NCBI GenBank assembly: GCA_024291935.2
Contig: CM044326.1
Span: 32,859,948-32,923,947, forward strand
Direction: 5' to 3'
DNA length: 64,000 nt
DNA from: Okapia johnstoni
Taxonomy: Eukaryota > Chordata > Mammalia > Artiodactyla > Giraffidae
Shown here: positions 12,701 through 24,700 of the stretch, piece after piece
Numbering within the stretch: the stretch's first letter is position 1
How the letters are laid out: each line of letters opens with the position of its first letter
Program-made: the position numbers and the translations under genes
Notes under the pieces: generated by a model
Told to the model about the DNA's origin: nothing
Database searches by the model: none
Seen by the model: only the letters and a program-made list of their open reading frames with translations

Positions 12701-15700
12701 TCTGTAGAATGGAGCTGTAATGATCTCTGCCTGAGAGTGTCATTTTAAGGCTTAAATGAGTTCGTAAGTGAAAAGTAATTACTTTAGAGCAAGGTTCATA
12801 ATGAGCACAATAAAGTGCATCCTGTGATTAACAGGATAGGGACATACTTTCAGATTCCATCAGTTGCCCCTCCCCTGGATGTGGGTAATGCTCCGTCAAT
12901 CGTGGGTCAGTCTTTGGTGTAGGCCATACCTGTGGTGTTTTTAATGAGATATTTATATTTCAGAATCTTTGATGCATTTCAGCTTCTCGAGACCAGGTGG
13001 CAGTGAAGTGACATTTGCCCTTAGGTGTCACCTGCACATTTATTTTTTAGTTTGTGTACTCTTAAACATTTGACATCCTCATTTACTCAAATAAATTTAA
13101 TAGAAGCAGTCAACAATAAGGAAAGGTTCTTAGGAGAAAGTAAACTAATTTATGGTCCTCTAACTTCTAGGGAACCTATTTAAAAATCTTGATGTGTGTG
13201 CATTCTGACATTAGAGAAGAATGATGATGCAGACAAACATCCATTCAATTCTGAGCGTGTTTTGTTCTCTGTAGGTTGGGAATCCACGTGTTGAACTTAC
13301 CCTCTCAGAACTCCAAGATATGGCAGCTCGGCAGCAACAGCAGATTGAAAACCAGCAGCAGATGTTGGTCGCCAAGGTACGTTACTAAGCAGCAGTGGGG
13401 AATGATCAGCAAGAGTGTTCTTCAGCATTATTTTAGATTCCGTGGCTGACCCTTGTAAGTAGAACTGTGCTACCACAGTGGTGAACACAGTGTCCCTCTT
13501 CATGATCTCTTCTGTAATAAGAAATGCACACTGTGGCTTCTTGACATTGAGGAAGTATCAGGCAAGAGCATCTGACCCTTGACTTGCACACTCAGACTCC
13601 CAGGACAGGAAGTGGTTGAACTTAACCCAGTTGTAGATAAAATTTGGAAAGAAAAGATGCTCTCCATTGTCTCCTCCTTTTTCCCCTGGGTGTGTTCTCA
13701 GCTGACGTGATTGGCATTAGTGTTCTAGAGGAAGCCAGCAATCCGCGATAAGGTACTGGTCATGGGCCCCGAACACAGTGGCTTCCCCGTACCCCACCCT
13801 GCAAGGAATCTGTTTGGGGCATGGTAGGCACTCATTGTATACACTGAGGACTAGATTTGTCACTGAAACTCGGTCACAGGATTTGAAACTATTGCCCACC
13901 CATAGTGAGGGCAAAGAAACCAAAATGGAAATGTTGGAGTTTGGAAAAGAGAAAGGTTTATTGCAGGGCCGGGCAAGGAGCACAGTTGGCTTATGCTCAA
14001 AAAATCCAAACTCGCTGATGGTTCTCGGGAAAGTACTTTTTTTAATAGGCAAAATTTGGGGTGAAGACTGCAGAGGGTGTGACTGTCTTCTGATTGGTTG
14101 GTGGTGAGATAACAGGCTAGTGTCCAGGAGTCTTGTGCTCAGCCTGGAGTTACCATCCTCCACCCAGGTAGGGCCTAAATTTCTGCAGGGGGGCTCAAGA
14201 TACATTGTGAAGTGTATCCCTGGGGGGACAGGGAGGCGGGGGGCCCAGGACCCTGTTTCCTGACAGCTCCTGCTTTGTCTCGGCATTCCCTCACTTCCCT
14301 GTTAGTGACTGTTTGAGTCTGCCTTTTGGATTCAGGGAAGGTGTAAGAGTCTGAAGCCTTTTTCCTATAAACCAGAAATGGGGGCACAGAAAGGCTTTTG
14401 TACCCAGGATGGCCCCACAGGCTCCAGCTTGGTTTCAAAACTGTTCTGAATAACAGTTTAGTCTTGGACTAAAACATCAGACCTATCTCTCATGCCTGCT
14501 GAGAATGATTCCTGGTGTAATGATCTTAAATGTCCTGACGCTGCTACACAGAGAACACACAGACTTCACTGCCCAGGTCCTTACTGGTTTCTCCGTAGAG
14601 ACCTTCTGAGTAACCAGCTGTCCAATCCAGCTTATTTTCGTTTATTGAGTGACCATGTGACTCTGTCCACGTTCATGTTAATGATAGTTTAAGTTGGACT
14701 TGTTTTTGGAAGTAGTCTTGCAAAGGTTATTGGATTTTTTAATAATACAAGGATCAAGAACAAGTAAAAGCTAAGTAAATTGGAAGATATATTCATTCCA
14801 TTAATAATGTTTCTAAGGTGAAATGTACATGGTATTATGTCATCTAATTCTGCTTTTCTTTTTCTCTCTAAATGTTGATTCAGGCGTACTGCTGTTGAAA
14901 GGAATCTTGGACGTTTTCAGCAGTGTAACTCAAGTTAATATGGCTTATTCCATATTTAAGCGCATATCCCCTTCCTTAGGTTGCACGTGTCATGCCTGCA
15001 CAGTCACATTTAAACCTCTCCTTAGGTATATTCATGCATACGGATAGGACCACAGGTAGTGCTGACTGTTATCCTGAAGGTATGCCTTCACATGAGTGGG
15101 GGAGAAAAACTATTGAAGATTATTACATATGCTTTTACTGTAGGACTGTCCTGTTCTTGTTTGAAGATAAAATGTTTGCTTCCTTTTGAAGGAACTAATC
15201 CTAAAGAAAACAAGCACTTCCTCCAATGTCCCTGCCACTTAACAGATTAGAGGTTCATCTCCTTGCTGATCACCTTATCTCTCTGTTCAATATAAAATCT
15301 TTTGCTGGTCTGTACTCATTTCCTTTAGGAGGTTAAACAAGGGACCCGTGGAAGCTGCTTTGTAGGCACGGGAAACCTGGTACCAACAGCAGGAAGCTTG
15401 GGCTGCTGGGCTTCACACACAGGATGGCAGTGAGGGAGTGTCTAGCATTTCTTTAATATTCATGAAGACAGGAGATCCTGTGGAATCTGCTTAAACTGTT
15501 TTCAGTGTATAGAAGTGACCGTGCGTTTCAATTTTCAAAGCTGGCTATTCTCTCTCGACAGGAACAGCGGTTACATTTTCTAAAGCAACAGGAGCGCCGT
15601 CAGCAGCAGGCTGTGTCTGAAAACGAAAAGCTTCAGAAATTGAAAGAACGAGTTGAAGCCCAGGAAAATAAGCTGAAGAAGATCCGTGCCATGAGAGGAC

Positions 15701-18700
15701 AAGTAGACTACAGCAAAATCATGAATGGCAATCTGTGTACGTGCCATGGCCCAGAGCGCCCACACTCCCGAGGCGTAGACCAAGTGAGGCTGGCTTCCAG
15801 GTGCCACGGTCACAAGCCAATGCCAGAGCTCGCTGTAGGGAAACACTGGGGCTTCGCTCCGCCAGCTGCAGCTGCTGGGACACGCACTGAGAGTAGGGGG
15901 TCTTAGAAGGCCTTCTGCAGCCTTAGCAGTGTATTAGGGAGACCCTTCTGCTACCTCGGTTGCAGCCTTTGGATTAAGGCTCGGGTCCTCTAAAGACTCA
16001 ACTCATGAGGTTCTGTTTTAACTGAACAACCTAAGTTTTGTCTGTGTATTAAGATAAAGCATACAAATGCTCACTTTGGGTGTGCATGGATTGTTACTTT
16101 ATTATTCAATTCAGTTACTACCTGCTTTAGTAGTAGTAGTGTTAGTCGCTCAGTCGTGTCCGACGCTTTGCGACTCCATGGGATTCTCCAGGCAAGAATA
16201 CCAGCGTGGGTAGCGATTCCCTTCTCCAGGGTATCTTCCCAACCCAGGAACAGAACCTCGGTCTCCTTCACTGTAGGCAGATTCTTTACCATGTGAGCTA
16301 CCAGGGAAGCCCAGTACCTGCTTTATGTTACAGTAATAAGCAAGATAGATTTGGGTGGTCCTGCCCTCACACAGTGGTATCTTTGGTGCATTGAGCTTCC
16401 TGAGTGGCTTGACCAAGATAGTAGCTTTGGGACAATTGCCCTAACTTAAAAACATTCAGGCACTTCCCTGGTGGTCCAGTGGCTGAGACTCCTCGCTCCC
16501 AACGCAGGCAACTAATAATGTTTTTTTTCTTTACTGATGTGAAATTATAGCTGCTGAAATAGAAAGATTTAGTGCCATGTTCCAGGAAAAGAAGCAAGAA
16601 GTACAGACTGCGATTTTAAGAGTTGATCAACTCAGTCAACAATTGGAAGATTTAAAGAAGGGAAAACTGAACGGGTTCCAGCCTTACAATGGCAAGCTGA
16701 CAGGTCCGGCAGCAGTGGAGCTAAAAAGACTGTACCAGGAGCTTCAGGTAACTCCCCTGAGTTTGAGGAATGATTCTGTTAAAACGTCCTTCTTTGGGGC
16801 ATCCTTCCAGTGTAGGCTGTAAACCTCAAAACTGGAAATGAATGAACTCTAATGTAATAGTAGGCACCAAATGTATTCAGTACAAAAGAATGTTTTGAAC
16901 CACTTTGAGCTATAATTCACATAGTTTATGATACACCCATTTAAAGTTTACAAGTAAGTGGTTTTCAGTATCTTCACAGAGTTCTGTATCCACCACCACA
17001 GTCGATTTTAGAATGTCTTCACCACTTGCAAAAGAAACCCCACACCTCTTCGCCATCACCCCACAACTCCATACCCTTCTAGCCCTAAGCAACTGTGACT
17101 CTCCTTTCCCTCTCTCTGGATTTGCCTGTTCTGGAAATTTCATATGAATGGAATCATGCATTGTAGTTCTTTATGAGTGACTTCTTTCACTTAGCATGTT
17201 TTCAGTACAGAAATTTGATATGAATTCAATTGGTAATGTAATGAACTGGTAAAAAACTAAGCTTCAGATAATACCTAAGGCCTTTGTGTAAACTGTATTT
17301 TGACAAGATAGAGGCCTATTGTTAAATCCTTGTCTTTGTTAGCTTGGGCTGCCTTAAAACTGCAGACAGGTCTGTCTCACGGTTCTGGAGGCTGGAAGTC
17401 CCAGGTCAGAGTGCCGGCAGACTCAGCTCATGGGGAGGGCCCCCTTCCTGGCCGCCTTCTTACTGTGTCCTCACATGCTCTGCTTGCCCCCTCCCCTCCT
17501 CCTGCAGCCCCACCATGAAGGCCCCACCCTCACGACCGGTCCAGTCACACTGGGGGCCAGGGTGGATTTTGGGACGACACAGTCATAGCAGCCCTCAGAA
17601 GGTGTCGTGCTGCAGGTGGTTTGTCAAGAAGCAAGTTTTGTGCTTCTGTTGGCACTTGTTAGAAAAAGGATTCTATCACTTTACGAAATGGGGATTTTTA
17701 ATCACAGGGAGTAAACTGGCTGATGGCTGCCATTAGGTTTTGTAATATAAATATTACAATATTAAAATGGCATGAAATGAAATGTTCTAAGAATTTTTTA
17801 CTTTTTATGTTTTTAAGCAATTGTGAAGAAGTGCAGTTTTTAAGAATTTCTTTGGTAAAATGTGATGAACGCATTATATTTATTTATATACATTTCCAAC
17901 TTTTTGACTGCAGTCAGACTTAAAAAGTACATGTCACCTCCTGTCTGTGTACACGTGCCAGTATGTATGTGCTGGCACCTGTATGCCTCTGAAAGAGTTT
18001 GACACGACAGTGCTTATAACCTCCTGTGCACAGTGCACTGTGATGTTTTCTGTTCTCTATTTCATATTTTTAAAGTTCTGGTTAACCTATTAAAATAACA
18101 AAAGGGACTTCCTGGTGGTCCAGTGGCTGAGACTCCAAGCTCCCAGTGCAGAGGGCCTGGGTTCGATCCCTGGTCAGGGAACTAGATTGCACATGCCACA
18201 ATTAAGAGTTTGTGTGCAGCAATTTTTAAGAAATGATACAAGAACATCCAGTTTGGTGTTTGGGCTGCCCATGGGTTTCCTGCGTAGGGCAGAACCAGAC
18301 ACCTCTCCCTAGGTCCCTCAACGTGTCCAGGACGGTATCACTGAAGTGGCCCTCCCACCCCAATTCCCTAGGACCACAGGCATGTTGCCCGCTGTCATTA
18401 CATGTACTAGTCCTTCTGTACACTTTGAAGACACATTTGCAGATATTTGCTCTTTTTCACTTTCACTTTTCCCTTTCATGCACTGGAGAAGGAAATGGCA
18501 ACCCACTCCAGTATTCTTGCCTGGAGAATCCTAGGGACGGTGGAGCCTGGTGGGCTGCCATCTATGGGGTCGCACAGAGTCGGACACGACTGAAGCGACT
18601 TAGCAGCAGCAGCAGCAGCTCTTTTTTTGTTCCGTAAGAATTACGTTCTGGCTTCATCCATGCTGTACCTATGAAATATTTAGCAGCTGGGATGATGCCT

Positions 18701-21700
18701 GTGTGTAAATACACATAAAAACCAAATGTTGCTTTTTTTCTTCTTCCTTTTTTTAATCCCCCTAACAATGAGAATTTGACCTTTTAATGAATACAAATCA
18801 TAAACATTGTATTTTCTGTTCTGCAGATTCGTAACCAGCTCAACCAGGAACAGAATTCAAAGCTCCAGCAGCAGAAGGAACTCCTGAATAAGCGCAACAT
18901 GGAGGTGGCCATGATGGACAAGCGGATTAACGAACTGCGTGAACGTCTTTACGGGAAGAAAATTCAGGCATGTGAAAAAGAAAATATTTCTGCGAGATAA
19001 AACGCTGAAAAAGCTTCACCCTCAGAGTGCACATCTTTGCTGTAAGGCCACCCTGCTGCCCCCCCGCCACAGCCGATAGAGCATGAATTGGCTGTAAACC
19101 ATAAATAATGACAGGAGAAGTAAGTTCTTATTCCCAAAGAGACAGTTGTTTCCTGGTGTGTGGGATCAAGCCAACCTGTCCGCGCCCCAGACTGCTGTTG
19201 CTCACCATGCACCCTCCCCAGGGTGCACCCTCCCCAGGCGGCTCTGTCTCCCTCCACTGAGGAGCTTTGGCCCTGGAGTCACGGTGCCCGGTGCCTGCTA
19301 TGCGCATAGAGTCCTTGACCTTGTGTAGCCTGATGCACTTACTGTGAACTGAGAGTCGCTGTAAGGATTCAACTGATGGGGGTGTCCCAGCCACATTATG
19401 GAGGACAATCTGCTTTACTCACAGTCTGTTGATTTAAATGTTGAAAATGCCATCACAGCCATGCCACGTTGATGGGTAAAATTAACCATCCCAAAAGGCT
19501 ATACAGACATTACTGCTTATTGAACCTGATACGTCAGGGCATCTCCCCAAAGAGGCTGGTGCTCCTGCAGAGATGTGTCTCCATCCCAAAGGTTTTTGGC
19601 ACCTTTGAGCAGCTGTCAAAATCACGGACCCTGGAGCTTCCCTGGTGGTCCAGTGGTTAGGACTCCTCACTCCCAGTGTAGGGGCCCGGGTCCAATCCCT
19701 GGTCGGAGAAGTAGATCCCGCATGCCACAAAACTTACATGCAGCAACAAAAATAAATAAAAATAATTTTTTTTTAATCATGGACCCTTTCTCCAGAGTGA
19801 CACATGCTCATGCATGCAGACTTTTGCAAACAGTTGGAGGAAAGGCATGGATGTCTCACTTAGAGCCTGTCTGGGGAACTCTAAGGGTCCGTGTCTTCCT
19901 GTCAGATCTCTCTTTTGCACGCTTTTGTGGTGGGGCAGTGTCCTTGCTGAGAAGGGCAGAGCTGCCTTCAGGGAGCTGCTCAGAGTCTCACCCGCCCAGA
20001 CTCTGTGTCCTGTGTGTCTCCTTAAGTTCTCATGACAACCCTTCCCCCAGCTTTTCGGACAGGGCCGCAGAGGCTCAGAGACGTTGGGTCACTTGCCCAT
20101 GGCAGCACAGTGACTAAGTGGGAGAGCAGGGTTTGAAGCCAGGCCCAGAGCTCAGGCTTTGACAATGGCTCTCTGCCCGCCCAGGAGAGGGGGGCCCAGG
20201 GGCTGCTGTGTCTCCACTCAGCTCTTGGTCTTTACCGCTCACACCTGAGTTGGTGTTATCAGGGCCTGCCCGTACAGGACTGGGCCAGGGCCCTTTCCGG
20301 AGGGCTCACCTTCTCTAGGCACCGGGCTCCCGGGCTGGTGGCACTTCCTGCATGTGCTGTTGACACGCGGCTCAGGTCCGAGCCGTCCGCCCTGCTAGGC
20401 CGACAGTTCTCCTGACTTCTTTCTCTCCACCTTACAGCTGAGCCGCGTGAACGGCACGTCGTCACCACAGTCGCCGCTGAGCACACCCGGCAGGGTGGCG
20501 GCGGTGGGGCCATACATCCAGGTGCCCAGCACCGGCAGCTGCCCTGCCCCCGGAGACCCGGTGAAGCCCCAGTCTCTCACTGTTGGCTCGAGTGCTGCCC
20601 ACGGCAGGTCCAAATCCGGTGAGTGGCCCCGGCCCTCTTCCGGGGAGAGCAGGTGAGCAGGGAGGAGAACCTTGGGGAGCAGGGGCCTCAGAGGGGCCCC
20701 ACCTCGCACTGCGGCCCCAGTGAAGTGTCCCCTGAAGCACGGCGTCATCTCAGGCAGCTTTTAGGGAGCTGTGCGCCACCACGGTAAGGACGATCCTGAG
20801 ACCAGAGTGGGCCCTTTTTTGGACTCAACATCTTTACTCTGGTTTCTCAAAACACAGCTTAGTTAAGAGCTGGGTCTCTCCCACCACAGGTCTTCTTTCC
20901 CTTGAGGGCACTCGGTGGCCAGCAGGGGCGCCTCCCTGCTGCCAGGCAGCTGCTCGTCCTGATCCAGCTGCCTCCCCAGGGGCAGAGCCCTGTAGCTCAG
21001 GGGTCCCCAACCTCGGGGCCATGGGCTGGGACTTCCTGTCAGATCAGCGGCAGCCTGAGATTAGAAACAAGTGCACAATCAGTGTAATGCACTTGAATCA
21101 TCTTGAAACCATCCCTCGCCTCCTGGTCTGTGGAAACATTGTCTTCCACAAATGGGTCCCTGGTGATGCAAAGGTTGTGATCACTGCTGTAGCTGCCCTG
21201 CCTTCCCCACCAGCACGGGCTCCTTCCATCAAAAATTCCACAAACCATCCCTTTGGCCCTCGCCACCGAGTTGTGCAATGTGACTGGACTCAGGCCCCCG
21301 GCTCCGTGCGGTGCATAACCTCCCTGAGGACGTGGGGTCCCTGCAGCGCCCCGGTTTCCCAGCCAAGCACAGCCCTGGTCTCATGGAGAGTCCGCACTCC
21401 TTTCTCAGAGGAAGACAGCTCATTAAGAGCGCCGTGTTTGACCCTGATGCAGACAGCCCCGGGTCAGGGAGACGTCACGGTGGGGGCTGCCAGCCACGGG
21501 GGTCACGCATAAGGCCCCGGGGCAGGGAGACGTCATGGCGGGGGGCCGCCCGTCAGGGGGTCACGCATACGGCCCCAGGGTAGGGAGACATCACGGCTGG
21601 GGCCGCCCGTCACGGGGGTCACGAGGTGCAGGTGCAGCTGCCGCTCGTCACTCGCGACAGCAGGGCCGCCGGTGGGGCCGGGCCTCCATCCTGGGGGTTC

Positions 21701-24700
21701 ACGGGTGGTGGGCGGTTTGTCTGTGCACTGCTGGTCGCTTGCCTGGCACCTGGCCTGAGTGGCCACGCCTCTGGAGGACCCGGGGCTTGCCCTGACCCCG
21801 GTGGGATGAGGCGTCCCCGGCCCTGCTGGGCCCTGTGCCTTGGCGCAGGTCCCTTCATGGCCGTGTCTCAGAAGCCACATGGCATGCGTGATCAGCATGA
21901 AACGCGAGTTGCAGCTTTTATTGATAAGCTGCTGTTTCTCGTTTGACCCGCCCGATGGTAGGAGTAGATGGTCCTCGTGTCCGATGGCAGGTAGTCAGCA
22001 CAGCTAGCTCCTGCTCAGCTTAAACGTTGCCAGCCCGCCCGAGCTGCCCGTGGCTGGCGGTTCCCTCTTCTTCATGGACGTGTGCTGGTCCGCCTGGCCA
22101 GAGCTGCCAGGAGGAGCCCCACACGGGGCCGGGAGGCCGTGTCCCCAGGGTTGGGCAGCAGCCCTGCCCCTCTGTGTGCTGCAGGGTGAGTGGGCATGGG
22201 GGCCCATGCCAGCCCACTGCCCGGGGGGAGAGCCGCAGTGAAAAGGCTCCGGGGAGACTTTAACGTGCTGTCAGCTGTCCTTCTGGTTCCGTGTCCCACA
22301 GATGGCCGTGGTCAACCCAGAGTGACCCACTTGTGGACAGTGTCAGACCTCGACGTCAGGCCTGACTGCAGCTCGTCGCAGCGCCCCGCAGGCCCGTTTG
22401 CAAAGTGTATGTTGGCCGGGAGGCCTGCGGGGGAGCTCTGCTGACACTGCCGAATCCGCAGTTCTTCAAACTGAGAAAGGCTGCTCCCGCTCAGACCTGA
22501 CCAGGGGCCGCTGCACGTGGCTTGTCCCCGCCTCCCAGGCAGGAGTGGCATCTAGGCTGGGCTGGAACCCAGACCTCCTCAGGAAGGGCCTGACAGGTGT
22601 CAGCCCAGCAGGGGTGTTCTGGTTTTGTTTTTACAGAATTAAGATGATTTTCTGAGTTCATTATGAGGCTTTTAGTTTTTGCTTCATGCAGGAATCTCCC
22701 ATCACGCTTATAGATGGTTGACCATTGATAACAAGAATAAATGGGTCTTCCTTCTGTACTTCCTGCCTCGTGCTGAAGAAAGAGAAGTCCTAGTCCCTCT
22801 CCAGTGCCTTTCTGCCTGATTTCCACGCACTCTCCCATGGGCCTGGCATTTCAGGAGCAGCTGGCAGCCACATTTCCTGTGACCCTTGGTGAGGCCAGCC
22901 GCCCCCTCCTGAGTCAGCTCTGTTTATTGCCCCCTTAGCCTGGGGTTTGCCCTCGGTGCCTCCTTGGTGGAACTGCGTGTCTGTGGCCCACACAGCCCCA
23001 GCCTGACGGCACCCAGGGCCGTGAGAGCGCACACACCTCCAGACAGGGAGCAGCGTGGCCCACAAGAGCCAAGGGATGGTTTGGCCTGAGGCCTGGGAGT
23101 GCTCACCAGGGCTGGCAGCTGGGCTGGGCTGAGCAGGGAGGCTGCGGGCGGGCAGTGCTGCAGCCACTGGCAGACTTGGCCTCGGAGGTGCCGCTGCTCG
23201 GCGCCCTCAGGCCTCTTCTCCAGGATGTGCGAGCCCGCGCCTACCCTTTCCCCAGCGTGGTGTGAGCTGCAGCAGAGCAGCTGTGCAGGGGGATGGCTAC
23301 CCGGCCGGCCCCGCCATGCTGGCAGGTGCGGGAGGGTCGGGACAGTGCCCCGGGCGTCCCTTCCCCCCTCCAGTCCAGCCCCTGCCACTGCAGAGAGACC
23401 TGACCCTCACTCCCTGAGAGCCAGCCTGTGCCCCCAGGGGACGCTGCTGCGCCCTTTCTCAGTTTGGAAAACGCTGTTAGAAGGTGTGCCTTTTCAGCGG
23501 CTTTTCTGAAAACCTGGGTTGACTGGCTTTCTCATCACTGCAGCAGATTGATGGCCTGCTACTCCAATCACTGGGAACGGTACTGCTCTCCTGTGATCAT
23601 GAATTATTTTCAGAGGATGGAAATTTCTAACAGACTAAAGTCAAATTTTTCTTTTAATCCCGGAAGCAGTACAAGTCAAACCTGTTACAAAGTCAAAAGA
23701 TAAATCTTCTATTATTGCTGTGTGTCATTGTATTTGTAAATAGTGTTTGAAAACCAAGTGCCAACGCTTGTTTTCCTCGTTGGTGTTGATGTAATGGGTT
23801 TGACCTGTATTTCAATGGGAGCTGAGAATGTTTCTCCAGCCCTCTGGCCCCTCGCCAGGGTTGGAGCATCCATGTGCTTGGTTGATGAGTCTCTGCACAC
23901 GTGAGAGCCACGTGGGTGCTGGCGAGGCCCCTCAGCAGAGGCTGCCCTTGGCGGTCTTCCTGCAGCTGCCCATGTGGCTCCATCAGAGTGTGGGGTCTTA
24001 GAGGTGATTTTTTTGCTTCTGGCAGAGGGTTATTCTTACTTTGGTTTAACTAATTTCAAGAAAAATTTTACTTAAATTCTGTGTTCTTTTCAAGCCAATG
24101 ATGGAAACTGGCCAACCTTAAAACAGAATTCTAGCTCTTCGGTGAGACCACAGCAGATCACCGGCATGGACTGGAAGGACGCGAGTGCTGAGGGGCCGCT
24201 CAAGCAGGGGGCTGTGTCTAGCCAGCCCTTGCCCCTGTCGGCCCTGAGTGCCCCAGAGAAGCTGGTAGGCCATCCGTCTTTGCCCAGAACACAAACAAGC
24301 CCGTAGCTGACCACACCCCCTTCAGCCTGAGTCTTCGTCTAAGGGGTAGGAGGTGTCAGGAGGCAAATTAGTCCTGTTAGTGTCCACGTTGTGCCCAAGT
24401 CTGAAGGAGTTCACTGACCCTGAGCACCTGAGCTGGGCGCACGTGGGAGGCCGTTGGTCAGGATTGCCCACCTGCTGTGTGACCCGCCCCCGGCATGCCC
24501 CTGCCTGCTCACAGGCCCATTTGAAGGAGGACAGTCCTACTTTGTACTCCTCTGACCGTGGGTGAAAACGTGCTGAGCTTGTCACAAGCTGACTTTGTGT
24601 TTCTCTCTAACGTCTTAATTTAGGGCATGGAGATCGGTAAAGTGCCGCCCCCCCTCTCTGGTGTCAGCAAGCCGCTACCCCCGAGCTATGGGACGTACCC

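Larger units (their letters stand above)
4283..13274 (+). other. PPP1R13B: PPP1R13B intron (about 9.0 kb), repeat-rich
   Basis: No exon is supported. Contents: an inverted CHR-2 SINE (4390-4622), a possible old LTR-like segment (about 4690-5520), an imperfect 0.18 kb duplicated pair (about 6445-6640 and 7222-7410), a Bov-A2 dimer with target-site duplications (7731-8010), an L1 fragment (8920-9560), a short AT run near 9765, an inverted Bov-A2 (11172-11384), a CHR-2 SINE (11712-11978) and MIR-like pieces (about 12440-12770). Confidence 0.7.
15737..16550 (+). other. PPP1R13B: PPP1R13B intron (0.8 kb) with two SINEs
   Basis: Contains an inverted Bov-A2 with an 11-bp target-site duplication (16130-16314) and a truncated Bov-tA (about 16458-16513) ending only some 37 bases before the acceptor at 16550. 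Confidence 0.75.
16748..18826 (+). other. PPP1R13B: PPP1R13B intron (2.1 kb), repeat-rich
   Basis: Contains an L1M-like fragment (about 16900-17210), an old interspersed repeat (about 17330-17600, with the 'ggttctggaggctggaagtc' block common to an ancient mammalian family), a Bov-tA (18104-18222) and a half Bov-A2 with target-site duplication (18458-18617). Confidence 0.7.
18968..20437 (+). other. PPP1R13B: PPP1R13B GC-AG intron (1.5 kb)
   Basis: Begins CAG/GCATGT and ends CTTACAG. It contains a Bov-tA with a long target-site duplication (19633-19774), a small duplicated block near 19205-19235 ('gcaccctccccagg' twice) and a MIR-like sequence (about 20010-20165). Confidence 0.8.
20619..24094 (+). 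other. PPP1R13B: PPP1R13B intron (3.5 kb), GC-rich, with minisatellite
   Basis: Holds a diverged DNA-transposon-like remnant (20998-21195), a 58-bp, three-copy tandem repeat (21457-21630) and otherwise GC-rich sequence. No exon with phase-compatible splice sites and ASPP1 similarity was seen. Confidence 0.65.

Noticed and set aside
18104..18222. tRNA-like sequences (A/B-box-like) in the Bov-tA and CHR-2 elements
   Set aside because: They are tRNA-derived SINE heads with mutated acceptor stems and SINE tails, not functional tRNA genes.
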